Source: Aristolochia californica
Taxonomy: Eukaryota; Streptophyta; Magnoliopsida; Piperales; Aristolochiaceae
Assembly: GCA_029961685.1 (NCBI GenBank)
Contig: JARWKL010000002.1
Location: 19,684,908-19,748,907 of the forward strand
DNA: 64,000 nucleotides
Reading direction: 5' to 3'
The notes beneath the pieces were generated by a model. That model saw nothing but the letters and a program-made list of their open reading frames with translations. It was not told where the DNA came from and did no database searches. Of the stretch, positions 12,581 through 26,195 are shown piece by piece. The position numbers were made by a program, and so were the translations under genes. Within the stretch, counting starts at the first letter, position 1. Each line of letters starts with the position of its first letter.

Positions 12581-12785
12581 TGTTAACTCAAGAATTTAAT
12601 TTTTTATACTCGAAATTTTTGAATCATTAGGTCATTTGCATTTTCAACATGTTTCTGCCATGCGTATCCACCACATTTCAATGTTAACTTGAGAATTTAA
12701 TTTTTTCTACTCCTTGAAATTTTTGGATCATTAGGTCATTTGCATCTTCAACATGTTTCTGGCATGCATATCCACCACATTTCAA
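12581..12785 (+). repeat. ~100-bp tandem duplication across the monomer landmark
   Basis: The stretch tgttaact to ccaccacatttcaa occurs at 12581-12681 and again at 12682-12785, so the caacatg landmark appears twice (12645 and 12749). Both copies share the private variant catttcaa instead of catttaaa, which shows they were duplicated from the same source. Confidence 0.9.
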
Positions 12786-14551
12786 TCAAGTTAGGATCAA
12801 ATGATAAATCTCTTTCTTATAAAAATCCACCAAGCTATTAGGGGTTGTACAAGTGGAATTATCCAAACATGGATAACAAACCTTTGATGTTTATTTTAAG
12901 TGCGTGAAATAATTTTCTTCACTTACATTTATTATAGTTTTCAATTTTTTTTGCAAACATAAACTTTAAAATTTTCATTTTGTTGGGATCTATTTTCGTT
13001 ATCCTTTTGTTTAGGAGAAAAATGGGAGAGTGAATACTCAAGTTTAGATTTGAAAAAAAATTGAACATCCAAAATGGAAATTCAGAAATGCTGAGAGGGA
13101 TCATTCCAAAAAGTATCTATGATTTTTTAAGATTGTAAACTCTTTTAATTTTTTATCTATTGGGTTTTGCAATCATCGAAAGAGTGGGGGGTGAAGCATT
13201 TTTCACTGAGTGTTGACTCAAAAACCATAAGTCATATCTAACTAAAATTATAGCTGCTACTCATCTATAATCGATCAAAAAATTTATGATGATCTAAGAT
13301 TGTTAGGTCCGTTTTTAGTAAAATAGCCAAAAAGTGGGTTGTTCGGCTCTGGTAATTATCCCACTGCACGTTAACTTGAGAATTAATTTTTCTACTTCTA
13401 GAAATATTTGGATAGCTAGGTCATTTGCATCTTCAACATGTATCTAGCATCCATATCCACCACATTTAAAACATGTTAGGATCAACTAGAAATATCTTTC
13501 TTATAAAATTCCACCAAGCTATTACGGTTTGTACGAGTGGAATTTCCCAAACATGGATCACAAAACTTTGGAGTTCATTTTTAGTGCATAAAATAATTTT
13601 CTTCACTTACATTTATTATAGTTTTAAAATTTTTTTGCATACATAAACTCTAAAATTTTCATTTTGTTGTGATCTATTTGCTTTATCTTTTTGTTTACGA
13701 GAAAAATGGGAGAGTGAAAACTCAAGTTTAGATTTGAAAAAAATTGAACATCCAAAATGGAAAAGCAAAATTGCTGAGTGACATAATTCCAAAAAGTATC
13801 TGTGATTTTTAAGAATTTTAAACTCTTTTAGTTATTTATATATTGGGTTTCCAATCATCGGAAGAGGGGGGCGAGGCATTTTTAATTGAGTGCTGACTCC
13901 CAAACCATAAGTCATTTCTAACAAAAATTAGAGCTGTTACATATCATTAATCGATCAAAACATTTACGATGATCTATGATTGTTAGGTCCGCTTTTTGTA
14001 AAATAGGAAAAAAATGGGTTGTTTGGGTCTGGTAAATATCCCACCACACATTAACTTGAGAATTTAATTTTTTCTACTCCTTGAAATTTTTGGATCGTTA
14101 GGTCATTTGCATCTTCAACTTGTTTCTGACATGCATATCCACCAGATTTAAAACATGTAAGGATCAATCACAAATCTATTTCTTATAAAATTCCACGAAT
14201 CTATTAGGGGTTGTGCTAGTTGAATTTCCAAAACATGGATAACAAAACTTTGGTAATCATTTTTCTGTGCGTGAAAAAACTTTCTTCACTTACATTTATT
14301 ATAGTGTTCAAATTTTTTTCCATACATAAACTCTAAAATTTTTATTTTGTTGTGATCTATTTGCCTTATCTTTTTATTTACGAGAAAGATGGGAGAGTGA
14401 AAACTCAAGTTTGGAATTGAAAAAAAATTGAACATCCAAATTGCACAAATGAGAGAGATAATTCCACAAACGTATCTGCAATTTTTGAGGATTGTAAACT
14501 CTTTTAGTTTTTCATATATTGGATTTTGCAATCATCGGAAGAGGAGGAAAA

Positions 14552-14574
14552 GGGGGGGGGGGGGGGGGGGGGGG
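14552..14574 (+). repeat. Poly-G run (23 G)
   Basis: Twenty-three Gs after the variant gaagaggaggaaaa, then tggcatttttaactg, in a B-type monomer. The A-containing lead-in differs from other copies, so this expansion probably arose separately. Confidence 0.88.
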
Positions 14575-14904
14575 TGGCATTTTTAACTGTATTGACTCCC
14601 AAACCATAAATCATTTCTAACAAAAATTATAGCTGTTACACATCAAAAATCGATCAAAACATTTACGAATGAGCTATGATTATTAGGTCCACTTGTTGTA
14701 AAATAGGCAAAAAGTAAGTTGTTTGGCACTGGTAAATATCCCACCGCACGTTAACTTGAGAATTTAATTTTTTCTACTCCTTGAAATTTTTGGATCATTC
14801 GGTCATTTGCATCTTCAACATGTTTCTGGCATGCATATCCACCACATTTAAAACAATTAGGGTCAATTTGAAATCTCTTTCTTATAACATGCCACCAAGC
14901 TATT

Positions 14905-14925
14905 AGGGGTTGTAATTGAACACCC
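14905..14925 (+). other. Deletion junction (~210 bp lost)
   Basis: The sequence jumps from ctattaggggttgta to attgaacacccaaaat at about 14914/14915. By comparison with the intact monomer at 8332, some 210 bp are missing, including the ttcttcacttacatttatt and tttgtttacgag blocks. The resulting monomer is 480 bp. Confidence 0.88.
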
Positions 14926-15033
14926 AAAATGCAGAAATGCTGAGAGGGATAATTCCACAGACGTATCTGTCATTTTTAAGGATTGTAAACTCTTTTAGTT
15001 ATTCATATATTGGGTTTTGCAATCATCGAAAGA

Positions 15034-15057
15034 GGGGAGGGCGGGGGGGGGGGAGGG
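15034..15057 (+). repeat. G-rich tract, interrupted
   Basis: G stretches broken by A and C (aggggagggcg, then 11 G, then aggg) in the deletion-fused monomer starting at 14816. The longest pure run is 11 G at 15043-15053. The site is the standard one, after catcgaaaga. Confidence 0.8.
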
Positions 15058-16387
15058 CTTTTTAACTGAGTGTTGACTCCCAAACCATCAGTAATTTCTA
15101 ACAAAAATTATAACTATTACACATCATTAATCGATCAAAACATTTATGATGATCTAGGATTGTTAGGCTCACTTTTTTTAGAATAGGTAAAAAGTGTGTT
15201 GTTTGGCTCTGGTAAATATCCCACCGCACACTAACTTGAGAATATAATTTTTTCTACTGCTTGAAATTTTTGGATCATTAGGTAATTTGCATCGTCAACG
15301 ATGTTTCTTGCATGCATATCCACCACATTTAAAACATGTTAGGATCAATTAGAAATTTCTTTCTTATAAACTTCCACCAAGTTATTAGGGTTTGTACTAG
15401 TGGAATTTCCAAAGAATGGATAACAAAAATTTGGTGTTCATTTTTAGTGAGTGAAATAATTTTCTTCACTTACATTTATTATTGTTTTCAAATTTTTTTG
15501 CAATCATAAAGTCTTGAAATTTCCTTTTGTCGTGATCTATTTGCCTTATCTTTTATGTTTACGAGAAAAATGGGAGAGTTAAAACTAAAGTTTGGATTTG
15601 AAAAAAAATTGAACATCCACAATGAAAATGCACAAATACTAAGAGAGATAATTCAAAAAAGTATCTGTGATTTTTAAGGATTGTAAACTCTTTTTGTTTT
15701 TTATATATTGGGTTTTGCTATCATAGGAAGAGGGAGGGGGGAGGCATTTTTAATTGAGTGTTGACACTCAAGCCTTATAGCCGTTACACATTATTAATCG
15801 ATCAAAACATTTACGCTGAGCTATAATTGTTAGGTCCGCTTTTAGTTAAAGAGGCAAAAATTGGGTTGTATGGTTCTTGTAAATATCCCACCGCACGTTA
15901 ACTTGAGAGTTTAAGTTTTTCTACGCCTTGAAATTTTTGGATTATTAGATCATTTGCATCATCAACATGTTCCTGGCAGGCATATCCACCACATTTAAAA
16001 CATGTTATAATCAACTAGAAATCAATTTCTTGTAAAATTCCATTAAGATATTAGGGGTCGTACTAGAGGAATTTTCCAAACATGGAAAACAAAACTTTTG
16101 TGTTCATTTTTTGTGCATGAAATAATTTTCTTCACTTACATTAATTATATTTTTCAAATTTTTTTGCATACATAAACTCTAAAATTTTAAATTTGTTGTA
16201 ATCTATTTGCCTAATCTTTTTGTTTACGAGAAAAAAGGGAGAGTGAAAACTCAAGTTTGGATTTGAAAAAAATTTGAACATCCAAATTGCACAAATGCAG
16301 AGAGATATAATTCCACAAATGTATTTGTGATTTTTAAGGATCGTAAAATCTTTTCCTTTTCCATATATTGGGTTTTTCAATCATTGG

Positions 16388-16410
16388 AAGAGGGGGGGGG
16401 AGGTCATTTG
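16388..16410 (+). other. Deletion junction at the edge of a G run
   Basis: A G run at 16392-16400 continues directly into aggtcatttgcatc, so everything from the usual ggcattttt through cattaggt is missing, about 220 bp. Both sides carry agg, giving a three-base microhomology. The monomer is 454 bp. The breakpoint coincides with the G run. Confidence 0.88.
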
Positions 16411-18471
16411 CATCTACAACATGTTTCTGGCATGCATATCCACCACATTTAAAACATGTTAGGATCAATTAGAAATCTCTTTCTAATAAAATTCCACCAT
16501 GCTATTAGGTGTTGTACTAGTGGAATTTCCCAAACATGGATAACAAAATATTGGTGTTCATTTTTAGTGCATTAAGTAATTTTCTTCACTTACATTTATT
16601 ATAGTTTTCAATTTTTTTTATAGACAAAAACTCTAAAATTTTCTTTTTGATGTGATATATTTGCCTTATCTTTTTGCTTATGAGAAAAATGGGAGAGTGA
16701 AAACTCAAGTTTCGATTTGAAAAAAAATTTTACTTCCAAAATGGAAATGCACAAATGCTGATAGAGATAATTCCAAAAAATATCTTTTATTTTTAAGGAT
16801 TGTAAACTCTTTTAGTAGTGTATATATTGGGTTTTGCAATTATCAAAAGATGGGGGGCAAGACATCTTTTACTGAGTGTTGACTCCCAAACCATAAGTCA
16901 TTTCTAAAAAAAATTATAGCCGTTACACATCATTAATCGATCAAAACATTTACGATAATCTATTATTGTTAGGTCCACTTTTTGTAAAATAGGCAAAAAG
17001 TGGGTTGTTTGGCTCTGGTAAATATCCCACCGCAAGTTAACTTGAGAATTTAATTTTTTCTACTCCTTGAAATTTTTGGATCATTAGGTCATTTGCATCG
17101 TCAGCATGTTTCTGGCATGCAAATCCCCCACATTCAAAACTTGTTAGGATCAACTAGAAATCTCTTTGTCATAAAATTCCACCAAGCTTTTAGATGTTGT
17201 TCTCGTGGAATTTCCCAAACATGGATAACAAAACTTTGGTGTTCGTTTTTAGTAAGTGAAATAATTTTCTTCACTTACATTTATTATAGTTTTCTAATTT
17301 TTTTGCATACATAAACTTTAAAATTTAATTTTAATTTGATCTATTTGCCTTATCTTTTTGTTTACGAGAAAAATGAGAGAGTGAAAACTCATGTTTGGAT
17401 TTGAAAAAAAATAGTACTTCCAAAAGGGAAAAGCACAAATGCTGAGAGAGATAATACCAAAAAAATCTGTGATTTTTAAGGATTGTAAACTCTTTTAGTT
17501 TTTAATATATTGGGTTTTGCAATCATCGGAAGAACAGGGGGCGAGGAATTTTTCACTGAGTGCTGATTCCCAATCCATGAGTCATTTCTAACAAAAATTA
17601 TAGCTGTTACACATTATTAATCGATCAAAACATTTATGATGATCTATGATTGTTAGGTCCGCTTTTTGTTAAATAGGCAAAAAGTGGGTTGCTTGGCTCT
17701 AGTAAATATCCCACCGCAAGTTAACTTGAAAATTTAATTTTTTTTACTCCTTGAAATTTTTGGATCATTAGGTGATTTGCATCTTCAACATGTTTCCGGC
17801 ATGAATCTCCACCACATTCAAAACATGTTAGGATCAACTAGAAATCTCTTTCTTATAAAATTCCACCAAGCTATTAGATGTTATATGTGCGGAATTTCCT
17901 TAACATGGATAACAAAACTTTGGTGTTCATTTTTAGTGCATGAAATAATTTTATTCACTTACATTTATTATAGTTTTCTAATTTTTAGGCATTCATAAAC
18001 TCTAAAATTTTCATTTTGATTTTATCTATTTACCTTATCTTTTTGTTCACGAGAAAAATGGGAGAGTGAAAACTCAAGTTTGGATTTGAAAAAAAATAGA
18101 ACTTCAAAAATGGAAATGCACAAATGTAGAGAGATATAATTCCAAACAATAACTTTGATTTTTAAGGATTGTAAACTCTTTTAGTTTTTTTTTATATTGG
18201 GTTTTGCAATAATCGGAAGAACAGGGGACGAGCATTTTTCACTAAGTGTTGACTCCCAAACCATAAGTTATTTCGAACAAAAATTATAGCCGTTACACAT
18301 CATTAATTGATCAAAATATTTACAATGATCTATGATTGTTAGGTCTGCATTTTGTAAAAAAGGCAAAAAGTGGGTTGTTTGGCTCTGGTAAATATCCCAC
18401 CGCCCGTTAACTACAGAATTTAATTTTTTCTAACCCTTAAAAGTTTTAGATCATTAGGTCATTTGCATCTT

Positions 18472-19172
18472 CAACATGTTTCTGGCATGCATATCCACCA
18501 CATTTAAAATAGTTAGGATCAATTAGAAATCTCTTTCTTTTAAAATTCCACCAACCTATTAGGGGTTGTACTAGGGGAATTTCCCAAACATGGATAACAA
18601 AACTTTGGAGTTTGTTGTTAGTGCGTGAAATAATTTTCTTCTCTTAAATTTATTATAGTTTTCAAATTTTTTTGCATACATAAACTCTAAAATTTTCATT
18701 TTGTTATGATCTATTTGCCTTATCTTTTTGTTTACGAGAAAAATGGGAGAGTGAAAACTCAAGTTTGGATTTGAAAAAAAATTGAACATCCAAAATGGAA
18801 ATGCACAACTGCAGAGAGAGATAATTCAAAAAAATATCTATTATTTTTGAGGATTTTAAAATCTTTTAGTTTTTTATATATTTGGTTTTGCAATCATCGG
18901 AACAGAGTGGGAGGGGGGGGGGGGGGGGGGGAGGCATTTTTCGCCGAGTGTTGACTCCGAAACCATAAGTCATTTCTAACAAAAATTATAGCCGTTACAC
19001 ATTATTAATCGATCAAAAAATTTCTGATGGTCTATGATTGTTAAGTCCGTTTTTCTTTAAATAGGGAAAAAGTGGATTGTTTAGCTCTAACAAATATCCC
19101 ATCGCACGTAAACTTGAGAATTAATTTTTTCTAGTCCTAGAAATTTTTGGATCATTAGGTCATTTGCATCTT
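18472..19172 (+). repeat. Representative type C monomer (701 bp)
   Basis: Intermediate type: gaacatccaaaatggaaatg (A-like length), gtttttgttatatatt-class variant ttagttttttatat, a G run of 19 at 18913-18931, then ggcatttttcgccgagtg and attatagccg (A-like tail). Type C therefore combines an A-like body with the expanded G run otherwise typical of B. It could be an independent lineage or an old A/B recombinant; a tree of all monomers would separate these. Confidence 0.65.
18913..18931 (+). repeat. Poly-G run (19 G)
   Basis: Nineteen Gs after the variant catcggaacagagtggga in a C-type monomer, followed by aggcatttttcgccgag. It is the only long run in the interval from 15.1 to 50.3 kb. Confidence 0.88.
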
Positions 19173-22100
19173 CAAAATGTTTCTGGCATGCATATGTACG
19201 ACATTTAAAACATGTTAGGATCAATTAGATTCTCTTTCTTATAAAATTCCACCAAGCTATTACGTGTTGTACTAGTGGACTTTCCCTAACATGCATTACA
19301 AAACTTTCGTGTTCATTTTTCGTGTGTGAAATAATTTTCTTCACTTACATTTATTATAGTTTTCATTTTTTTTGCATACATAAATTCTAAAATTTTCATT
19401 TTATTGTGATCTATTTGCCTTAACTTTTTTTTTTTCGAGAAAAATGGGAGAGTGAAAACTCAAGTTTGGATTTGAAAAAAAAATGAACACCAAAAATGCA
19501 CAATGCTGAGAGAGATAATTCCACTAACGTATTTGAGATTTTTAAGGATTGTAAACTCATTGAGATTTTCATATATTGGGTTTTGCAATCATCAGAAGAG
19601 GGGGTGGGGGTGGCAATTTTAACTAAGTTTTGACTCCCAAACCATAAGTCATTTCTAGCAAAAAATTTAACCGTTACACGTCATTAATCGATCAAAAAAT
19701 TTACGATGATCTATGATTGTTAGGTCTGCTTTTTGTAAAATAGGCAAAAAGTGGGTTGTTTGGCTTTGGTAAATATCCCACCGCAAGTTAACTTGAGTAT
19801 TTAATTTTTTCTACTCCATGAAATTTTTGGATCATTAGGTCATTTGCACCTTCAACATGTTTCTGGCATGCATAACCACCACTTCTAAAACATGTTTGGA
19901 TCAACTAGAAATCTCTTTCTTTTAAAATACCACCAAGCTATTCGGTGTTGTGCTAGTGGAATTTCCCAAACATGGATAACAAAACTTTGGTGTTCATTTT
20001 TAGTGTGTGAAATAATTTTCTTCACTTACATTTATTATAGTTTTCAAACTTTTTTGCATACATAAACTCTAAAATTTTCATTTTGTTGTGATCTATCTGC
20101 CTTATCGTTTTGTTTACGAGAAAAATGGGAGAGTGAAAACTCAAGTTTGGATTTGAAAAAAAAATTGAAGTTCCAAAAAGGAAATGCAAAAATGCTGAGA
20201 GAGATAATTCCAAAAAATATCTGTGATTTTTACGGATTGTAATTTCTTTTAGTTTTTTATATATTGGCTTTTGCAATCATCGGAAGAACGGGAGGGCAAG
20301 GCATTTTTTACTGAGTGTTGACTCCCAAACCATAAGTCATTTCTAACAAAAATTACAGCCGCTACACATCATTAATCAATCAAAACATTTACGATGAACT
20401 ATGATTGTTAGGTCCGTTTTTGTAAAATAGGCAAAAAGTGGTTGTTTGGCTCTGGTAAATATCCCACCGCACGTTAACTTGAGAATTTAATTTTTTCTAC
20501 TCCTTGAAATTTTTAGATCATTGGGTCATTTGCATCTTCAACAAGTTTCTGGCTTGCATATCTACCACATTAAAAACAGTTACGATCAATTAGAAATCTC
20601 TTTCTTATAAAATTCCACCAAGCTCTTAGGGGTTGTACTAGTGGAATTTCCCAAACATGGAGCACAAAATTTTGGAGTTCATTTTTAGTACGTGAAATAA
20701 TTTTCTTCACTTACATTTCTTATAGTTTTTTATTTTTTTGCATACATAAAATGAAAATTTTCATGTTGTTGTGACTTATTTGCCTTATCTTTTAGTTGAC
20801 GAGAAAAATGGGAGAGTGAAAAATTTTATTTGGATTTGAAAAAAAATTGAAATTTTAAAATGGAAATGCACAAAAACTGAGAGAGATAATTCCAATTTGT
20901 GATTTTTAAGGATTGGAAACTCTTTTAGGTTTCTATATATTGGGTTTTGCAATCACCGGAAGAGGGGGCGGCGAGGCATTTTTCACTAAGTGTTGACTCC
21001 CAAACCATAAGTCATTTCTAACAAAAATTATAGCCGTTACTCATCATTAATCAATCAAAACATTTACGATGATCTATGATTGTTAGGTCCGCTTTTTGTA
21101 AAATAGGCTAAAAGTGGGTTGTTTGGCTCTAGTAAATATACCAGCACACGTTAACTTGAGAATTTAATTTTTTCTTCTCCTTGAAATTTTTGGATCATTA
21201 GGTCATTTGCATCTTCAACATGTTTCTAGCATGCATATCCACCATATTTAAAACATTTTAGGATCAATTCGAATCTCTTTGTTATAAAATTGCACAAACC
21301 TATTAGAATTGTACTAGTGGAATTTCCCAAACAAGGATCACAAAACTTTGGTGTTCATTTTTAGTGCGTGAAATAATTTTCTTCACTTACATTTATTATA
21401 GTTTACAAATTTTTTTCATACATATACTCAAAAATTTCCATTTGGTTGTGATCTATTTACCATATCTTTTTTTTACGAGAAAAATGGGAGAGAGAAAACT
21501 CAAGTTTGGATTTGAAAAAAAATTGAACTTCCAAAATGGCAATGCAAAAATGCTAAGGGAGATATCTCCAAAAAAAATGTGTGATTTTTATGGATTGTAA
21601 ATTCTTTTAGTTTTTTATATATTGGGTTTTGCAATCATCAGAAGAGGGGGGGCCGAGGCATTTTTTACTAAGTGTTGACTCCCAAACCATCAGTCATTTC
21701 TAACAAAAATTATAGCCGTTACACATCATTAATCGGTCAAAACATTTACGATGATCAATGCTTGTTAGGTCCGCTTTTTGTAAAATAGGCAAAAAGTGGG
21801 TTGATTGGCTTCAGTAAATATCCCACCGCACGTTAACTTGTGAATTTAATTTATTCTAATCCTTGCAATTTTTTTATCATTAGGTCATTTGCATCTTCAA
21901 CATGTTTCTGGTATGCATATCCACCACATTTAAAACATGTTAGGATCATTTAGATCTCTTTCTTATAAAATTCCACCAAGCTATTATGGGTAGTACTAGT
22001 GGAATTTCCCAAACATGGATAACAAAACTTTGGTGTTCATTTTTAGTGGGTGAAATAATTTTTTTCACTTACATTTATTATAGTTTTGTAATTTTTTTGC

Positions 22101-23079
22101 ATACATAAACTCTCAAATTTTCATTTTCTTGTGATCTATTTGCCTTATCTTTTTGTTTACAAGAAAAATGGGAGAGTGAAAACTCAAGTTTGGAGATAAA
22201 AAAAAATTGAACTTCCAAAATGGAAATGCACATATGCTGAGAGAGATAAGTCCAAAAAATATATGTGACTTTTAAGGACTATAAACTCTTTTAGTTTTTT
22301 ATATATTGGGTTTTGCAATCATCGGAAGAGGCATTTTACACTGAGTTTTGACTCCCAAACCATAAGTCATTTCTAACAAAAATTACAGCCGTTACACATC
22401 ATTAATCGATCCAAATATATATCATGATCGATAATTGTTAGGTCCGCTTTTTTTAAAATAGGCAAAAAGTGCATGGTGTGGCTCTGGTAAATATCCCACT
22501 GCACGTTAACATGAGAATTTAATTTTTTCTACTCGAAATTTTTGGATCATTAGGTCATTTGCATCTTCAACAAGTTTCTGGCACGCATATCCACCACATT
22601 TAAAACATGTTAGGATCAACTAGAAATCTCTTTCTTATAAAATTCCACCAAGCTATTAGGGGTTGTACTAGTGGAATTTCCCACACATTGATAACAAAAC
22701 TTTGGTGTTCAGTTTTAGTGCGTGAAATAATTTTCTGCACTTACATTTATTATAGTTTTGTAATTTTTTTGCATATATAAACTCTAAAATTTTCAATTTG
22801 TTTTGATCTATTTACCTTATATTTTTGTTTATGAGAAAAATGGGAGAGTGAAAACTCATGTAACGATTTGAAAAAAAATTGAACGTTTAAAATGGAAATG
22901 CACAAATGCTGAGAGAGATAATTCCAAAAAATATCTGTGATTTTTAAGGACTGTAAACTCTTTTAGTTTTTTATATATTGGGTTTTTCAATCATCGGAAG
23001 AGGGGGCGGCAAGGCATTTTTCACTAGGTGTTGACTCCCAAACCATAAGTCATTTGTAACAAAAATTAAAGCCGTTACA

Positions 23080-23096
23080 CATCATTAAGGGGTTGT
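23080..23096 (+). other. Deletion junction fusing two monomers (~270 bp lost)
   Basis: The tail of the monomer starting at 22568 reads ttacacatcatta and then switches to aggggttgtactag of the next. The monomer end, the caacatgttt landmark and the start of the next monomer are missing, giving 1084 bp between landmarks. Both sides contain atta, a plausible short homology. Confidence 0.88.
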
Positions 23097-25049
23097 ACTA
23101 GTGGAATTTCCCAAACATGGATAACAAAACTTTGGTGTTCATTTTTAGTGTGTGAAATAATTTTCTTCACTTACATTAATTATAGTTTTCTAATTAAAAT
23201 TTTCGTTTTGTTGTGATATATTCGCTTTATCTTTTTGTTTACGAGAAAAACGGGAGAGTCAAAACTCAAGTTTGGATTTGAAAGAAAATTGAACTTCCAA
23301 AACAGAAATGCACAAATGCTGAGTGAGATAATTCCCAAAACTATCTGTAATTTTTAAGGATTTTAAATCTTTTAGTTGTTTATATATTGGGTTTTGCAAT
23401 CATCGGATGAGGCAGTTTTCACTGAGTGTTGACTCCCAAACCATAAGTCATTTCTAACAAAAATTATAGCCGTTACACATCATTAATCGATCAAAACATT
23501 TACTATGATCTATAATTGTTAGGTCCGCTATTTTTAAAATAAGCAAAAAGTGGGTTGTTTGGCTCTGGTAAATATCCCACCGCAAGTTAACTTGAGAATT
23601 TAATTTTTTCTAATCCTTGAAATATTTGGATCGTTAGGTCATTTGCCTATTCAACTTGTTTCTGACATGCATATCCACCACATTTAAAACATGATAGGAT
23701 CAATTAAAATCTCTTTCTTATAAAATTCCACCAAGCTATTAGGGGCTGTACTAGTAGAATTTCTCCCAAATATGGATCACAAAACTTTGGTATTAGTTTT
23801 TTGTGCGTGAAATAATTTTCTTCCCTTTCTTTTATTATTTTTTTAATTTTTTTTTTGTACATAAACTCTAAAATTATCATTTTGTTGTGATCTATTTGCC
23901 TCATCTTTTATTTTACGAGAAAAAAGGGAGAGTGAAAACTCAAGTTTGGATTTGAAAAAAAAATTGAATACCCAAAATGCACAAATGTTGAGAGAGATAA
24001 TTCCACAAACCTATCTGTGATTTTTAACGATTGTAAACTCTTTTAGTTTTTCATATATAAGGTTTTGCAATCATCGAAAGAGGGGGGAGGCATTTTTAAC
24101 TGAGTGTTGACTCCCAAACCATAAGTCAATTTTGACAAAAATTATAACCGATACACATCATTAATCGATCAAAACATTTATGATGATCTATGATTGTTAG
24201 GTCCGCTTTTTGTAAAATAGGCAAAATGTGGGTTGTTTGGCTCTGGTAAAGATCCCACTGCACGTTAACTTAAGAATTTAATTTTTTCTACTCCTTGAAA
24301 TTTCTGGATTATTAGGTCATTTCCATCTTCAACATGTTTCTGGCATGCATATCCACCACATTTAAAACATATTAGGATCAACTAGAAATCTATTTCTTAT
24401 AAAATTCCTCCAAGCTATTTGGGGTTGTACTAGTGGAATTTCCCAAACTTTGATAACAAAACATTGGCGTTCATTTTCAGTGCATGAAATAATTTTCTTC
24501 ACTTACATTTATTATAGTTTTCTAATATTTTTGAACATATAAACTCTAAAATTTTCATTTTGTTGTGATCTATATTCCTTATCTTTATGTTTACGAGAAA
24601 AATGGGAGTGTGAAAACTGAAGTTCGGAATTGAAAAAAAATTGAACTTCCAAAATGGAAATGCACAAATGCTGAGACAGATAATTCCAAAAAATATCTGC
24701 GATTTTAAAGGATTGTAAACTCTTTTAGTTGTTTATATATTGGGTTTTGCAATCATCGGAAGAGGCATTTTGCACTGAGTGTTGATTCCCAAACCGTAAG
24801 TAATTTCTAACAAAAATTAGAGCTGTTACACATCTTTAATCAATCAAAACATTTACGATGATCTTTGATTGATAGGTCCCATTTTTGTAAAAAAGGCAAA
24901 AAGTGGGTTGTTTGGCTATGGTAAAAATCCCACCGCACGTTAACTTGAGATTTAAATTTTATCAACTCCATGAAATTTTTGGATCATTAGGTCATTTGCA
25001 TCTTCAACATGTTTCTGGCATGCATATCCACCACATTTAAAACATGTCA

Positions 25050-25075
25050 GGATCAGTTAAAAGATCTTTTTGCCT
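25050..25075 (+). other. Deletion junction (~180 bp lost)
   Basis: The sequence runs from catgtcaggatcagttaaaa into gatctttttgccttatc, skipping the ccaccaagct to cattttgttgt part. The monomer (25005-25500) is 496 bp. The next monomer shares its private variants, which gives the undeleted reference. Confidence 0.85.
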
Positions 25076-26182
25076 TATCTTTTTGTTTACAAGAAAAATG
25101 GGTGTGTGAAACCTCAAGTTTGGATTTAAAAAAAAATTAACTTCACAAATGGAAATTCACATAAGCTGAGAGAGATATTTCCAAAAAATGTCTGTGATTT
25201 TTAAGGATTGTAAACTCTTTTAGTTGTTTATATTATGGGTTTTGCAATCATCGGAAGAGGTATTTTTAATTTAGTGTTGACTCGCAAACGATAAGTCATT
25301 TTAAACAAAAATAATAACCCTTACACATCATTAATTGAACAAAACATTTATGATGATCAATGAATGTTAGGTCCGCCTTTTTGTAAAATAGGCAAAAAGT
25401 GGGTTGTTTGGATCTGGTAAATATCCCACTACACATTAACTTGAGAATTAAAATTTTTCTATTTCTTGAAATTTTTGGATCATTAAGTCTTTTGCATCAT
25501 CAACATGTTTCTCGCATGCATATCCACCACATTTAAAACATATTAAGATCAACTAGAAATCTCTTTCTTATAAAATTCCACCAAGATATAAGGGGTTGTA
25601 CTTGTGGAATTTCCCAAATATGGATAACAAAACTTTGGTGTTCATTTTAAGTGCGTGAAATAATTTTCTTCACTTACATTTCTTAAAGTTTTCTAATTTT
25701 TTTGCATACATAAACTCTAAAATTTTCATTTTGTTGTGATCTTTTTGCTTTAACTTTTTGTTAACGAGAAGAATGGGTGTGTGAAAACTCAAGTTTGGAT
25801 TTAAAAAAAAAACTGAACTTCTCAAATGGAAATTCACATAAGCTGAGAGAGATATTTCCAAAAAATGTCTGTGATTTTTAAGGATTGTAAACTCTTTTAG
25901 TTGTTTATATTATGAGTTTTGCAATCATCGGACGAGGTATTTTTCACTGAGTGTTGACTCCCAAACCATAAGTCATTTCGAAAAAAAATTATTGCCGTTA
26001 CACATCATTAACAGATCAAAACATTTACGATGATCTATGATTGTTAGGTCCGCCTTTTTTAAAATAAGCAAAAAGTGGTTGTTTGGCTCTGGTAAATATC
26101 CCACCGCTCGTTAACTTGAGAATTTAATTTTTTCTACTCCTTGAAATTTTTTGATCATTAGGTCATTTGCATCTTCAACATG

Positions 26183-26195
26183 TTTCTATCAAACC
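26183..26195 (+). other. Deletion junction leaving a 229-bp monomer
   Basis: After caacatgtttct at 26176 the sequence jumps to atcaaaccataagtcattt, which is normally about 450 bp further on. Only the landmark and the last third of the monomer remain. This is the shortest copy in the window. Confidence 0.9.

Larger units (their letters stand above)
1..12644 (+). repeat. Array block 1: divergent mixed A/B/C monomers
   Basis: Monomers start at 1, 715, 1383, 2054, 2827, 3639, 4313, 4972, 5640, 6323, 6997, 7657, 8332, 9009, 9661, 10544, 11246 and 11993. B-like copies (cacccaaaatgcac plus G run) include those at 1, 1383, 6997, 8332, 9009 and 10544. A-like copies (cttccaaaatgg, no G run) include those at 3639, 5640, 6323 and 7657. 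Copies at 715, 4313 and 4972 are mosaics. The copies at 11246 and 11993 begin the C-like type with very long G runs. Four internal duplications (2478, 3448, 5607, 9760) lie here, more than in any other block. No gene is seen anywhere in it. Confidence 0.9.
12645..23651 (+). repeat. Array block 2: mainly C-type monomers
   Basis: Monomers start at 12645 (landmark repeated at 12749), 13434, 14116, 14816, 15296, 15963, 16417, 17102, 17786, 18472, 19173, 19853, 20539, 21226, 21898 and 22568. Most carry C-like markers: agttttttatatattggg, ccaaaaagtatctg, and a G-rich run of the form gaagaacaggggg or gaagagggggcggcgagg. B-type copies are interspersed at 14116, 14816, 15963 and 19173. Three large deletion fusions (about 14914, 16400 and 23086) fall here. 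No A-B alternation is apparent, in contrast to blocks 4-8. The last segment, from about 23087 to 23651, is A-like. Confidence 0.85.
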
